Positions 29,024-38,215 of a DNA stretch of 64,000 nt are shown one piece after another. Source of the DNA: Gordonia humi (GTDB lineage: Bacteria; Actinomycetota; Actinomycetes; Mycobacteriales; Mycobacteriaceae); contig NZ_JACIFP010000001.1 of the NCBI RefSeq assembly GCF_014197435.1, positions 2,790,001 to 2,854,000 of the forward strand, in the 5' to 3' direction. Made by a program: the position numbers and the translations under genes. How positions within the stretch are numbered: position 1 is the first letter of the stretch; each line of letters starts with the position of its first letter. The notes under the pieces were generated by a model, which saw only the letters and a program-made list of their open reading frames with translations, had not been told where the DNA came from and did not search any database.

Positions 29024-29815
29024 GTGGAAGACAACACCGACGACGACCAGAAGTTCGTCATCAAGGACGACGATGGCGCCGACGACGAGAAGTCGTCGGG
29101 GTGGAGCAAGCTCGTCAAAGAGGTCGCCGTCGTGGTCGCGATCGTGCTGGTGCTGATGTTCGTCTTCACTCAGTTCTTCTTCCGCCAGTACATGGTGCCG
29201 TCGGAGTCGATGGAGTCCACGCTGCACGGCTGCGCCGGCTGCACCAACGACCGGATCATCATCGACAAGATCTCCTACCGGTTCAGCGATCCGAAGCCGG
29301 GCGACGTCATCGTCTTCAAGGCCCCGTCGGAGTCGTGGGACGGCATGTGGGAGTCGCCGCGGTCGTCGAACGCGGTGGTGCACAAGATCCAAGACGTGCT
29401 CTCCTGGTTCGCCCTCTCGCCGCCGGACGAGAACAACCTCGTCAAACGCGTGATCGCGACCGGCGGGCAGACCGTGGAATGCCATAACGCCGACGGCAAG
29501 GGCGTCACGGTGAACGGCAAGCCGCTCGACGAGCCGTACATCGACCGGGAACTGCAGACGCAGACGTCCACCGACACCGACGGGGTGCTCGGCGCCGGAT
29601 CGTGCTACGGCGACGACTTCGGTCCGGTCACCGTGCCCGACGGCAACGTGTGGGTGATGGGAGACAACCGGTCCAGTTCGGCCGACTCCCGCTTCCACCA
29701 GGAGGATCAGTATCACGGCACGGTGCCGGTCTCGGACATCCGCGGCAAGGTCCGTTGGATCGTCTACCCGTTCTCGCGCTTCGGCGGCGTCGGCGACCAC
29801 GACCCGCAGGGCTGA
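29024..29815 (+). CDS. lepB: Signal peptidase I
   Basis: SPase I (S26) cuts signal peptides from exported proteins on the outer face of the membrane. The 263-residue protein has an acidic cytoplasmic N-terminus (EDNTDDDQKFVIKDDDG), one transmembrane helix at about residues 33-53, then catalytic Ser62 in PSESME and Lys141 in LVKRVIATGG. The late MGDNRSSSADSR box is also present. The order rplS-lepB-rnhB matches mycobacteria. Confidence 0.97.
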   Translation: MEDNTDDDQKFVIKDDDGADDEKSSGWSKLVKEVAVVVAIVLVLMFVFTQFFFRQYMVPSESMESTLHGCAGCTNDRIIIDKISYRFSDPKPGDVIVFKAPSESWDGMWESPRSSNAVVHKIQDVLSWFALSPPDENNLVKRVIATGGQTVECHNADGKGVTVNGKPLDEPYIDRELQTQTSTDTDGVLGAGSCYGDDFGPVTVPDGNVWVMGDNRSSSADSRFHQEDQYHGTVPVSDIRGKVRWIVYPFSRFGGVGDHDPQG

Positions 29816-29836
29816 TCCGTCCGGACGTCGTAGATC

Positions 29837-30496
29837 ATGAGTCGTACCGATCGTTGGCCGCCGCGTTCTCCCGTGCGCAGGGCGGCGTCGCTGCGGACGC
29901 TGGAGTTCACGTTGGCGCGTCATCGGCTCGGCCCCGTGGCCGGAGTCGACGAGGCCGGTCGTGGGGCGTGTGCCGGCCCGCTCGTCGTCGCGGCCTGCGT
30001 GCTCGGCACATCGCAACTCAAGTCGCTGGCCGATCTCGACGACTCGAAGAAGCTCTCGGAGGCCACCCGCGAGCGGTTGTTCGACGCGGTGACCCGCCAC
30101 GCGGTCAGCTACGAGGTCGTCGTGATCCCGGCCGGCGAAGTCGACCGGATCGGCGTGCACGTGGCGAACATCGAGGGCATGCGACGGGCCGTCGCCGGCC
30201 TCGACGTGCCGCCGGGATACGTCCTGTCCGACGGCTTCAAGGTTCCCGGCCTGGGGGCGCCGTCGTTGCCGGTGATCGGAGGCGACGCGAACGCCGCGTG
30301 CATCGCCGCCGCGTCGGTGCTCGCGAAGGTCACACGCGACCGCATCATGGTGGAACTCGACGACACCGTCCCCGGCTACGACTTCGCCGTTCACAAGGGG
30401 TACAGCACGGCCCACCACATGTCTCGACTCGACGCGCTGGGGCCGTCGCGCGAGCACCGCATCTCGTACCGGAACGTCCGCGATAGGCTTGCATGA
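29837..30496 (+). CDS. rnhB: Ribonuclease HII
   Basis: RNase HII removes ribonucleotides from DNA. The 219-residue protein has catalytic Asp38-Glu39 in [14 protein letters not shown], a DDSKKLS segment, the third acidic site in LSDGFKVPG, and a GYSTAHHM motif near the end. ATG 29837 is used; a later in-frame start would still keep the catalytic core. The stop overlaps the next gene's ATG. Confidence 0.96.
   Translation: MSRTDRWPPRSPVRRAASLRTLEFTLARHRLGPVAGVDEAGRGACAGPLVVAACVLGTSQLKSLADLDDSKKLSEATRERLFDAVTRHAVSYEVVVIPAGEVDRIGVHVANIEGMRRAVAGLDVPPGYVLSDGFKVPGLGAPSLPVIGGDANAACIAAASVLAKVTRDRIMVELDDTVPGYDFAVHKGYSTAHHMSRLDALGPSREHRISYRNVRDRLA
30484..30489 (+). promoter_or_regulatory. -10 element inside the end of rnhB
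   Basis: TAGGCT then six bases to ATG 30496, the same spacing as lepB and cobO. It favours ATG 30496 over ATG 30493 as the start of the DUF2469 gene. Confidence 0.4.
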
Positions 30497-30807
30497 TGAG
30501 CGCTGAAGATCTCGAGAAGTACGAAGCCGAGATGGAGCTGTCCCTGTACAAGGAGTACAAGGACATCGTCGGCCAGTTCACCTACGTCGTGGAGACCGAG
30601 CGCCGGTTCTACCTCGCGAACGGCGTCGACCTCATTCCGCGCAGCAGCGACGGCGAGGTCTACTTCGAGATCCACATGACCGACGCCTGGGTGTGGGACA
30701 TGTACCGCCCGGCCCGCTTCGTCAAGCAGGTCCGGGTGGTCACCTTCAAGGACGTCAACGTCGAAGAGCTCGAGAAGTCGGAGCTTCGTCTGCCCGACGA
30801 GCCGTGA
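30496..30807 (+). CDS. DUF2469 protein (Rv2901c homologue)
   Basis: This 103-residue protein is nearly identical in pattern to mycobacterial Rv2901c: [20 protein letters not shown], then ETERRFYLANGVDL, AWVWDMYRPARFVKQV, and a C-terminal LRLPDEP. The family is restricted to actinobacteria and has no known function. The strong conservation, acidic character and position next to rnhB suggest a housekeeping role. The upstream ATG 30493 would add one Met. Confidence 0.92.
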   Translation: MSAEDLEKYEAEMELSLYKEYKDIVGQFTYVVETERRFYLANGVDLIPRSSDGEVYFEIHMTDAWVWDMYRPARFVKQVRVVTFKDVNVEELEKSELRLPDEP

Positions 30808-30941
30808 TCGACCGCTGACGGCGAGTCCGGGAGATCTGAACCCGCAGGTGAATCTGTGCATGGCTTTCTCGTCGTCCACAGATCGGCGTTCGCGGCCGAA
30901 ACCGTCTTCCGTCGGTCGGATGTGGGGGTCATCGTCGTGGC

Positions 30942-31337
30942 ATGGGGGAGACAACCAGGCGCCCGGACCGGCGCAGAGAAATCGGTCGACTCGGCGAGGA
31001 CGTGGCCGCCGAGTACATCGCGGGGCTCGGCTGGACGGTCCTGGACCGCAACTGGCGCACCCGGTACGGCGAACTCGATCTGATCGCGGCCGACGGCGAC
31101 ACGTTGGTGGTCGTCGAGGTCAAGACGCGCGCCAGTAGGACGTTCGACGATCCGGCCGCCGCGGTGACGCCGCAGAAGCTGCGGACCATGCGGCGGGTGA
31201 CGCGCCAGTGGCTGTCCGAGCAGGACCGGTTCTGGCCGACGATCCGGTTCGACATCGTGTCGATCCGACTCGATCTCGCCGATCCGGACGACCTCGAACG
31301 CGCGACGCTGGCGCACCACACCGGCGTCGTCGACTAG
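30942..31337 (+). CDS. YraN/UPF0102 nuclease-fold protein
   Basis: This 131-residue protein of the UPF0102 family has a restriction-endonuclease-like fold. The PD-(D/E)xK-type site is visible: GELDLIAADGDTLVVVEVKTR is split as GELDLIA then VVVEVKTR. It is coupled in place with comM and dprA, the usual neighbours, pointing to DNA processing in uptake or repair. The biochemical role is unproven. It starts at ATG 30942. The 134-nt gap before it contains a 7-bp inverted repeat (30852-30858, 30877-30883). Confidence 0.9.
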   Translation: MGETTRRPDRRREIGRLGEDVAAEYIAGLGWTVLDRNWRTRYGELDLIAADGDTLVVVEVKTRASRTFDDPAAAVTPQKLRTMRRVTRQWLSEQDRFWPTIRFDIVSIRLDLADPDDLERATLAHHTGVVD

Positions 31338-31345
31338 GCCCGGCG

Positions 31346-32860
31346 ATGACCACGCTGGGTCGGGTGCATTCGGTGGGGCTCAACGCGTTCGCCGCGGACG
31401 CCATCGAGATCCAGGCCAACATCAGCAGCGGGTTGCCCGGGTTCACCATCAGCGGCAGCGCGGACGCGTCGTTGAAGGAGGCCAAGGACCGGATCCGGGC
31501 GGCCATCGGCAACAGCGGTGTGACGTTTCCGGACAAGAAGGTCGTCGTCGCGCTGGCCCCGGCGAACCTGCCGAAGTCCGGTGCGGGTTTCGATCTTCCG
31601 ATGGCGATCTCGATCCTGGTCGCGCTCGGTGCGGCGCAGACCGCGCTGCTCGGGGAGACGGTGCTGATCGGCGAGCTCGCGCTGGACGGCCGTCTGCGGC
31701 CGGTGCCGGGTGTGCTTCCGCTGCTGCTCGGGGCACGGGACGCGGGATTCACGCGGGCCGTCGTCCCGATCGCCAACGTTCGCGAGGCCACACTCGTCGA
31801 CGGGCTCGAGATCGGCGGCGCGGACGCGCTCGCGGACGTCGTCGCCTGGCTCGCGGGCGAACGGGTCCTCGACACCGTGACCGACCACGACCCGGCGCCG
31901 CGAGCCCCGGTGATTCCGGACATGGCCGATGTCGTCGGACAACCGGCGGCCAGACATGCGCTGGAGGTCGCCGCGGCAGGCTCCCACCACATCCTGATGA
32001 CGGGACCTCCGGGGATCGGCAAGACGATGCTGGCGAGCAGGCTCCCGGGCATCCTGCCGCCGCTCGACGCCGACGAATCGCTGGAGGTGACCGCGATCCA
32101 CTCGGTCGCCGGCACCCTGCCCGCTCATCACCCGTTGATCCAGACGCCGCCGTTCATCGCCCCGCACCACAGCGCGAGCGTCACCGCGCTCCTCGGCGGA
32201 GGCACCGGAATGGCCAGACCCGGGGCGGTCTCCAAAGCACACCGCGGCGTCCTGTTCCTGGACGAGTGCGCCGAGATGGGCGCCAAAGTCCTCGATGCGC
32301 TCCGGCAGCCGCTCGAGGACGGCGTCGTCCGAGTGTCCCGGCGGGACGGGACCGCGGTGTATCCGGCGCGCTTCCAGCTGATCCTCGCCGCCAACCCGTG
32401 CCCGTGCGCTCCGGTCAACGACGTCGACTGCGTCTGCACGTCCATCGTCCGACGCCGTTACCTCGGACGACTGTCCGGTCCGTTGATGGACCGCGTCGAC
32501 ATCCGCGTGCAGATGGAGCCGCCCGGCAATGCGGCTCTGATGACCGAACAGGGCGAGTCGACGGCGGTCGTCGCGGCACGTGTCGCGCAGGCGCGGGGAG
32601 CGGCGCGCGATCGGTGGCGAGAACACCGGTGGCTGACGAACGCCGAGGTCCCCGGCAGCGCACTGCGGCGTCGATACCGGCTGGCGCCCGGCGCGATGCG
32701 ACCCGTCGAGATGTTCCTCGGACAGGGACGGATCACCGCTCGCGGTGCCGATCGGGCCCTGCGACTGGCCTGGACCCTCGCCGATCTGCGAGGCGCCGCA
32801 ATGCCCGACGTCGACGATGTGACCCAAGCACTCATGTACCGGGATCGGGGAACCAGATGA
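31346..32860 (+). CDS. comM: ComM/YifB-family AAA+ ATPase (Mg-chelatase-like)
   Basis: ComM-type proteins are hexameric branch-migration helicases that extend recombination intermediates during natural transformation. The 504-residue protein has an N-terminal Lon-like domain (MTTLGRVHSVGLNAFAADAI) with the DLPMAISILVALG segment. The AAA+ core has Walker A MTGPPGIGKTMLA and Walker B GVLFLDECAEM. A cysteine cluster NPCPCAPVNDVDCVC follows, and then the C-terminal magnesium-chelatase-like region. The stop overlaps dprA (atga at 32857-32860). Confidence 0.95.
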   Translation: MTTLGRVHSVGLNAFAADAIEIQANISSGLPGFTISGSADASLKEAKDRIRAAIGNSGVTFPDKKVVVALAPANLPKSGAGFDLPMAISILVALGAAQTALLGETVLIGELALDGRLRPVPGVLPLLLGARDAGFTRAVVPIANVREATLVDGLEIGGADALADVVAWLAGERVLDTVTDHDPAPRAPVIPDMADVVGQPAARHALEVAAAGSHHILMTGPPGIGKTMLASRLPGILPPLDADESLEVTAIHSVAGTLPAHHPLIQTPPFIAPHHSASVTALLGGGTGMARPGAVSKAHRGVLFLDECAEMGAKVLDALRQPLEDGVVRVSRRDGTAVYPARFQLILAANPCPCAPVNDVDCVCTSIVRRRYLGRLSGPLMDRVDIRVQMEPPGNAALMTEQGESTAVVAARVAQARGAARDRWREHRWLTNAEVPGSALRRRYRLAPGAMRPVEMFLGQGRITARGADRALRLAWTLADLRGAAMPDVDDVTQALMYRDRGTR

Positions 32861-33990
32861 GCACGATGGACGACGCCGAACGCCGGGCGTGGGCGTATCT
32901 GACCGCGGTGGCCGAACCGCCCGCCGCATCGGTGATCGAGCTGGTGACCGCGGTCGGCGCGGTGGCCGCGGCCGACGCCGTCCGATCGCGGAAGGTCCCC
33001 GCCGGCCACCTCGCGGCGCTCGCCGCGACCGAGGCGAGGTATGCGACCGACACCGGTGAACGCGACGTCGAGACGGCCGACCGCATCGGCGCCCGTCTGG
33101 TGACGCCCGCCGACGAGGAGTGGCCCGCGTGGTCGTTGGCCGTACTCGACAGGGCGTCGACGGCCGTGCGTGGCGGCGGTCCCCTCGCGCTCTGGGCGCG
33201 CGGTCCCGGGTCGCTCGCCTCACTCGGCGACGCTGCCGTCGCGCTCGTCGGTTCGCGTGCCGCGTCGTCGTACGGGGAGTACGTCGCCGGTCGGTTCGCA
33301 TCCGGACTCTCGGCGCAGGGGCGGACCGTCGTGTCCGGCGGCGCATACGGGATCGACGGTGCGGCGCACCGCGGCGCGCTGGCCGCGGGCGGGTTCACCG
33401 TCGCGGTCCTCGCGTGCGGCATCGACCGCGACTACCCGGCCGGTCATGCGCGCCTGCTCCAGGAGATCGCCGCGCGCGGTCTGATCGTGTCCGAGTACGC
33501 GCCGGGCACGACGGCGGCCAAGCACCGATTCCTCACGCGCAACCGGCTGGTGGCGGCGCTCGCGGGCGCGACGGTCGTCGTCGAGGCCGGTCGCCGGTCC
33601 GGTGCGGCGAACACGGCTGCCTGGGCCACCAGGCTCGGCCGTCCGTTGGGAGCGGTTCCCGGAGCGGTCACCAGCGCGACGTCGGTCGGCACGCACGCGA
33701 TGATCGCGGACGGTCAGGCGGTCCTGGTCGCTGACGTCGACCAGGTCGCATCGCTCGTCGCGCCCGACGGGGAGGATCCGCGCGGCCGCGCGCCGACCCG
33801 TCGCACCGACGATTTGCCGCCCGATCAGTTCCGTGTGGTCGAAGCGCTGCCCGCCCGCGAGCCGATGTCGATCGACGAGATCTCCTTCCGCGCGGGCATT
33901 CCCGTCGACGCCGTCCGTCGCGCGCTGGCCGCGCTCGACGTCGAGACACTGGTCGAGGAGGACGGTGGTCTGTGGCGGCTGCGGCGGTGA
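32857..33990 (+). CDS. dprA: DNA-processing protein DprA
   Basis: DprA binds incoming single-stranded DNA and loads RecA in natural transformation. The 377-residue protein has the Rossmann-like core with VALVGSRAASSYGEYVA, VVSGGAYGIDGAAHRGAL, FLTRNRLVAALA and the late EAGRRSGAANTAAWA. A C-terminal winged-helix domain (VVEALPAREPMSIDEISFR) follows. It is coupled to comM. Competence in this genus is not shown; the pair is also kept in non-competent bacteria. Confidence 0.95.
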   Translation: MSTMDDAERRAWAYLTAVAEPPAASVIELVTAVGAVAAADAVRSRKVPAGHLAALAATEARYATDTGERDVETADRIGARLVTPADEEWPAWSLAVLDRASTAVRGGGPLALWARGPGSLASLGDAAVALVGSRAASSYGEYVAGRFASGLSAQGRTVVSGGAYGIDGAAHRGALAAGGFTVAVLACGIDRDYPAGHARLLQEIAARGLIVSEYAPGTTAAKHRFLTRNRLVAALAGATVVVEAGRRSGAANTAAWATRLGRPLGAVPGAVTSATSVGTHAMIADGQAVLVADVDQVASLVAPDGEDPRGRAPTRRTDDLPPDQFRVVEALPAREPMSIDEISFRAGIPVDAVRRALAALDVETLVEEDGGLWRLRR

Positions 33991-34013
33991 ATCCGCATCC
34001 GCTCGCGCGTCGC

Positions 34014-34568
34014 TCACTCCACCGTGAACCCGACCGAACTCGTACCCGGGACCGCACACAGCGGTGGCAGACCGGTGTGCGACGCGTCGTCGGGAATGCG
34101 CAGAGCGGCGGTCACCGTGTATTCTCCCGGCCGATCGACGGGCCACGTCGTCGCCGACATCGTGCCGTTCGCTTCGATGCGATGGCTGACGACGGCGGCC
34201 GGGCTCGACTGCGTCTCGACGTCGAGTGCGGTCGACTCGCCGCCCGCCAGCGGACTCAGCGCTGCTCGCACCGCATCGAGCGGCGGCGCGAACGTCGGGA
34301 TCGACCGAGACGCGGATGCGATGGCGGTCCCGTCGCGCGTGATCGACGTGACGAGGAGACTACCGATGCCGTGCTTGGGGATCGAGCACGAACCCTGGGT
34401 GTCGTTGTGCACGGTCAACGACAGTCGGGGAGCGGTGCCGGACCGGTACACGTCGCGACCGGACCGCAACTCGGCGGTGACCGCGTCGGCGCGTCCGTCG
34501 TCGCCGACAGGACCGCACGCGACGACTGCGACACCGGTCAGAGCGATGACGAACGCACGGGCACGCAT
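34014..34568 (-). CDS. Putative secreted lipoprotein
   Basis: This 184-residue protein has a short signal peptide and a lipobox ending in VVAC, so it would be anchored by lipid on the outer face of the membrane. The mature part is beta-rich (LSLTVHNDTQGSCS, PGEYTVTAAL), resembling an immunoglobulin-like or DUF4232-type fold, with one further cysteine pair. No function can be named. It runs divergent from the siderophore-interacting gene and convergent with dprA, 24 nt away. Confidence 0.78.
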   Translation of the reverse strand: MRARAFVIALTGVAVVACGPVGDDGRADAVTAELRSGRDVYRSGTAPRLSLTVHNDTQGSCSIPKHGIGSLLVTSITRDGTAIASASRSIPTFAPPLDAVRAALSPLAGGESTALDVETQSSPAAVVSHRIEANGTMSATTWPVDRPGEYTVTAALRIPDDASHTGLPPLCAVPGTSSVGFTVE

Positions 34569-34774
34569 ACGACCATTGTGCCGACTGCGGCACAGCGCCT
34601 CCGGAGGCTTCGTCGGACGCGTGCGCGACGGTTCGATCAGGACCCCCGCCGCCCGGCCTTAACCTGCGGAGACGCTGGTCTGTGCGCGCGCGTCCGCCGC
34701 GATCGGCGCCCGCGTCGGCGTAGGATCTGTGCGGGCACCGACCGGGCCGCGTGGCGAGCGCCGACACCGAGTGG

Positions 34775-34788
34775 TTAGGATCGCCTAA
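34775..34788 (+). promoter_or_regulatory. IdeR/DtxR-like iron box
   Basis: TTAGG-N4-CCTAA. Aligned to the 19-bp IdeR consensus TTAGGTTAGGCTAACCTAA it matches 12 of the 15 right-hand positions. It overlaps a -10-like TAGGAT (34776-34781) and ends just before the AAGGAGG Shine-Dalgarno. Iron-loaded IdeR would block transcription. Confidence 0.6.
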
Positions 34789-34803
34789 GAAGGAGGCTGT
34801 TCA

Positions 34804-35610
34804 ATGGCCAAGCGGCAGAACACGATGACGGTGCTGCGCACCGAGGACCTGACCGGACACATCCGGCGGATCTGGCTCGGCGGTGAAGGGTTCGACGACT
34901 TCCAGGCCACCGAGCACACCGACATGTACGTGAAGATTCAATTCGCGGTCCCCGACCGCGACGAGCCGGTGCTGCGGACGTACACGGTCCGCACCTACGA
35001 CCAGCAGGCGCGCGAACTCGCCATCGACTTCGTCGTCCACGGCGACGAGGGCGTCGCCGGACCGTGGGCCGCGCGAGTGCAGCCGGGGGAGAGCGTCACC
35101 TTCCTCGGACCGGGCAGCAAGTACCGGCCCGACCCGGCGGCGCCCTGGCATCTGATCGTCGGCGACGAGGCCGGACTGCCCGCGGTGGCCGCGGCGGTCG
35201 AAGCGCTGCCCGCGGACGCGATCGCCAAGGTGTTCATCGAGGTGGCCGGTCCGGAGGACGAGATCGACATCGCCGCACCCGCGGGTGCCGAGATCACCTG
35301 GGTCCACCGCGGCTACTCGTCGTTCGAGGCGCCAGACGAGGCCGCGGGCGACAACGCGCCGATCATCGCCGCGGTCAAGTCCGCTGAATGGCTCGACGGT
35401 GAACCGCACGTCTTCATCCACGGCGAGGCGCAGGCCGTCATGAAGAACCTGCGCCCCTACGTCCGCAAGGAGCGCGGCGTCAGCGCGGAGCGCGCGGGCT
35501 CCATCTCCGGATACTGGCGACGCGGCCGCACCGAGGACGGTTTCCGCGCATGGAAGGCCGAACAGGTCGCGATCAACCAGGCCGACGAGGAGAAGTGGTC
35601 CAAGGTCTGA
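34804..35610 (+). CDS. Siderophore-interacting protein (ferric reductase, ViuB family)
   Basis: This FAD/NAD(P)H-dependent enzyme reduces iron bound to siderophores to free it in the cytoplasm. The 268-residue protein is a homologue of Rv2895c (viuB). The FAD-binding site is RTYTVRTYD, and the C-terminal SIP domain has LIVGDEAGLPAVAAA and HVFIHGEAQAVMKNLRPYV. AAGGAGG lies seven bases before ATG 34804. The IdeR-like box upstream predicts induction in low iron. Confidence 0.92.
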   Translation: MAKRQNTMTVLRTEDLTGHIRRIWLGGEGFDDFQATEHTDMYVKIQFAVPDRDEPVLRTYTVRTYDQQARELAIDFVVHGDEGVAGPWAARVQPGESVTFLGPGSKYRPDPAAPWHLIVGDEAGLPAVAAAVEALPADAIAKVFIEVAGPEDEIDIAAPAGAEITWVHRGYSSFEAPDEAAGDNAPIIAAVKSAEWLDGEPHVFIHGEAQAVMKNLRPYVRKERGVSAERAGSISGYWRRGRTEDGFRAWKAEQVAINQADEEKWSKV

Positions 35611-35624
35611 TCTCCGTCCTGGCC

Positions 35625-35630
35625 TACCCT
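35625..35630 (+). promoter_or_regulatory. -10 element before xerC, probably leaderless
   Basis: TACCCT then seven bases to ATG 35638, with no Shine-Dalgarno. It would let xerC be made separately from the iron-regulated gene before it. Confidence 0.35.
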
Positions 35631-35637
35631 GGGGACC

Positions 35638-36522
35638 ATGGCCGACGTTCTGGACGCATTCGCCGATCACCTGCGGTACGAGAAGGCACGCAGTGAACAC
35701 ACGGTGCGCGCCTACCTCGGCGATGTCCGCGGGCTGATCAGTTTCGCCGGGGCACGCGGCGTCGCGATCGCCGACATCGACCTGCCGCTGCTCCGGTCCT
35801 GGCTGGCCGAACACACTCGACGCGGATCGGCGCGCACCTCGATCGCCCGCCAGGTGTCGTCGGCCAAGACCTTCTGCACGTGGGCGGTCCGCGAAGAGAT
35901 CCTTGCGAGCAATCCGGCGGCGCGCCTGCAGGCGCCGAAAGCGCATCGCGTACTGCCCCACGTCCTCGCACCGGAGCAGGCCGTCGCGGCCGTCGACGCC
36001 GCGGCCGGTCCGTCCGATCCGGTCGGACTCCGTGATCGGCTGATCGTCGAACTGCTGTACTCGTGCGGCATCCGAGTGGGAGAACTGTGCGGTCTCGACC
36101 TCGGCGACGTCGACGCCGAGCGGCGCGTGATCCGGGTGATCGGCAAGGGCGACCGGCAGCGCACCGCCCCGTACGGCGGGCCAGCCGCGCAGGCCCTCGA
36201 CGACTGGTTGCGCACGGGTCGTCCCGCGCTGGCGACCGCGGCCTCGGGGGAGGCGCTCGTGCTCGGCGTCAAGGGCGGACGCCTGGATCAGCGGATGGCG
36301 CGCACCGTGGTCCATCGGGCCACCGACGACGGCGACGGCAACTCCATCGGACCGCACGGTCTGCGGCACAGCGCCGCGACCCATCTCCTGGAGGGAGGCG
36401 CCGATCTGCGAGTCGTCCAGGAACTCCTCGGTCACTCGTCCCTGGCGACGACCCAGCTGTACACGCACGTCAGCGTGGAGCGGCTGCGGGCCGTGCACGA
36501 TCAGGCGCATCCTCGGGCTTGA
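35638..36522 (+). CDS. xerC: Site-specific tyrosine recombinase XerC
   Basis: XerC, with XerD, resolves chromosome dimers at dif. The 294-residue protein has the N-terminal core-binding domain and all catalytic residues: Arg146 in SCGIRVGEL, His240 and Arg243 in [11 protein letters not shown], His266 in LLGHSS, and the nucleophile Tyr275 in QLYTHVS. It is a chromosomal recombinase by synteny (Rv2894c), not a phage integrase. Its 3' end overlaps the convergent M23 gene by 53 bp. Confidence 0.95.
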   Translation: MADVLDAFADHLRYEKARSEHTVRAYLGDVRGLISFAGARGVAIADIDLPLLRSWLAEHTRRGSARTSIARQVSSAKTFCTWAVREEILASNPAARLQAPKAHRVLPHVLAPEQAVAAVDAAAGPSDPVGLRDRLIVELLYSCGIRVGELCGLDLGDVDAERRVIRVIGKGDRQRTAPYGGPAAQALDDWLRTGRPALATAASGEALVLGVKGGRLDQRMARTVVHRATDDGDGNSIGPHGLRHSAATHLLEGGADLRVVQELLGHSSLATTQLYTHVSVERLRAVHDQAHPRA

Positions 36523-37018
36523 GCGGTTTCAGTCGGACGCGCAGGACGCCGAGCAGGCCCAGAGGATCCAGGTACACCGCGGACGTCCCGCTGCCGCGAC
36601 GTGCGCCCCAGTGCAGGCAGGCCGCGGCTGCGCAGCCCTCGTGCCCGTCCCGCAGTGTGCCGACCACCTGGCCCCGCCCGACGTGATCGCCGCGGCGCAC
36701 CTGTGCGACGACCGGCTCGTAGGTCGTCAGCAGCCCGTCACCGTGCAGGATCGACACCGTCGGCTTGCCTCCGACGCTGCCGGCGAAGTGCACGGTGCCC
36801 GCCCGCGCGGCGAGCACCGCGGCGCCCGCGACACCGGCCAGGTCGACCCCGCGATGACCGGCCAGCCATCGGTGGGCCGGCGGGTCGAAACCGCGCAGCA
36901 CCCGCGGTCGCGGTGCGAGCGGCCAGTCGTACCGGGAGGCGGGCGCCGAGCCGGCCGCCCCGACGGATGCGAGCAGCAGCGTCGCGCACAGCACCGCCAG
37001 AATGCGAAGAGTCCTCAT
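36470..37018 (-). CDS. Secreted M23-family murein peptidase
   Basis: This 182-residue exported protein is a homologue of Rv2891. An N-terminal signal peptide ([19 protein letters not shown]) precedes an M23 (LytM) fold. Zinc-ligand motifs are HRGVDLAG (HxxxD) and CLHWGARRG (HxG type). It probably trims peptidoglycan cross-links. The C-terminal tail after about residue 150 runs over the end of xerC on the other strand, so no terminator separates them. Confidence 0.88.
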   Translation of the reverse strand: MRTLRILAVLCATLLLASVGAAGSAPASRYDWPLAPRPRVLRGFDPPAHRWLAGHRGVDLAGVAGAAVLAARAGTVHFAGSVGGKPTVSILHGDGLLTTYEPVVAQVRRGDHVGRGQVVGTLRDGHEGCAAAACLHWGARRGSGTSAVYLDPLGLLGVLRVRLKPLKPEDAPDRARPAAAPR

Positions 37019-37088
37019 ACAAGGTCAGACGCGTCGCCGAGGGCGCCGGTTCCGCGACGCGCCGCGCTCCGCGCCGATCGTCACTGAT

Positions 37089-37118
37089 TTGCCTGGTCCA
37101 AGCCGATCGGAGTAGTCT
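37089..37118 (+). promoter_or_regulatory. Predicted rpsB promoter
   Basis: TTGCCT (37089-37094), 18 nt, TAGTCT (37113-37118). The -10 and flank GTAGTCTGGC also occur before ispG (45881-45890), and smc has GTAGACTGGC. A leader of about 180 nt follows. Confidence 0.6.
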
Positions 37119-37208
37119 GGCCGACGCACTCGGGTATGCCCGGGTGACTTCGCGCGTCCGCGCGGGCCGCCGGTGAGGACCACGGCCCACATGGTCGTCC
37201 TGCGCGGT

Positions 37209-37265
37209 CCCGAACTTATGAAAACGGTTCGGGTGCAGGCGATTGCGGGCGCCAGGGTCCGAACC
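37209..37265 (+). promoter_or_regulatory. Competing hairpins in the rpsB leader
   Basis: gttcggg (37227-37233) can pair with cccgaac (37209-37215) upstream, or, shifted by one base, ggttcgg (37226-37232) can pair with ccgaacc (37259-37265) downstream. Both stems are perfect 7-bp helices and exclude each other. Such a switch suits feedback by S2 or attenuation. The remainder of the 289-nt gap before rpsB holds only the promoter. Confidence 0.5.
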
Positions 37266-37307
37266 CGACGTGGGGGAGGACGACAAACTGCTAGAGAGGA
37301 CACATTC

Positions 37308-38159
37308 ATGGCTGTCGTAACCATGAAGCAGCTGCTGGACAGCGGCGCGCACTTCGGTCACCAGACCCGTCGTTGGAACCCGAAGATGAAGCGCTTCATC
37401 TTCACCGACCGCAACGGCATCTACATCATCGATCTGCAGCAGACGCTGTCGTACATCGACCGCGCCTACGAGTTCGTCAAGGAGACCGTCGCCCACGGCG
37501 GAACCATTCTCTTCGTCGGCACCAAGAAGCAGGCGCAGGAGTCGATCGCCGCGGAGGCGACCCGCGTCGGCATGCCGTACGTGAACCAGCGCTGGCTCGG
37601 TGGCATGCTCACCAACTTCCAGACCGTGCACAAGCGCCTTCAGCGTATGAAGGAGCTCGAGGCCATGGAGCAGACCGGTGGCTTCGAGGGTCGCACCAAG
37701 AAGGAAATCCTCATGCTCACGCGTGAGAAGAACAAGCTCGAGCGCACCCTCGGCGGTATCCGTGACATGGCGAAGATCCCCTCTGCCGTGTGGGTCGTCG
37801 ACACCAACAAGGAGCACATCGCCGTCGGTGAGGCTCGCAAGCTGAACATCCCGGTCATCGCGATCCTGGACACCAACTGTGACCCGGACGTCGTCGACTA
37901 CCCGATCCCGGCGAACGACGACGCCATCCGCAGCGCCGCTCTGCTGACCCGCGTCATCGCCTCGGCCGTCGCCGAGGGCGTGCAGGCGCGTGCGGGCCAG
38001 GGCTCGGCAGACGCCAAGCCCGAAGCCGGCGCCGAGCCGCTCGCCGAGTGGGAGCAGGATCTGCTGGCCGAGGCTTCGGCTCCGGCGGAGGCCGCGGCTG
38101 CTCCGGCCGAGGCCGCTGCGGCTCCGGCCGACGCTCCGGCCGCTCCTGCCGCAGAATAG
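37308..38159 (+). CDS. rpsB: 30S ribosomal protein uS2
   Basis: uS2 is a late-assembling small-subunit protein. The 283-residue protein begins [19 protein letters not shown] and shows [29 protein letters not shown] and [12 protein letters not shown]. An Ala/Pro/Glu-rich tail of about 45 residues is added at the C-terminus. Upstream in-frame codons to 37173 lie in the leader and are not part of the protein. It is followed by tsf after 56 nt. Confidence 0.98.
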   Translation: MAVVTMKQLLDSGAHFGHQTRRWNPKMKRFIFTDRNGIYIIDLQQTLSYIDRAYEFVKETVAHGGTILFVGTKKQAQESIAAEATRVGMPYVNQRWLGGMLTNFQTVHKRLQRMKELEAMEQTGGFEGRTKKEILMLTREKNKLERTLGGIRDMAKIPSAVWVVDTNKEHIAVGEARKLNIPVIAILDTNCDPDVVDYPIPANDDAIRSAALLTRVIASAVAEGVQARAGQGSADAKPEAGAEPLAEWEQDLLAEASAPAEAAAAPAEAAAAPADAPAAPAAE

Positions 38160-38215
38160 TCACTGCGGCGGGGGACGACTCGTCACACGAATCCTAAGAA
38201 GGAGGATCGCCTCAC

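Noticed and set aside
35638..36522. Phage or integron integrase
   Set aside because: The tyrosine recombinase is in the conserved xerC position, and there is no attachment site or cargo around it.
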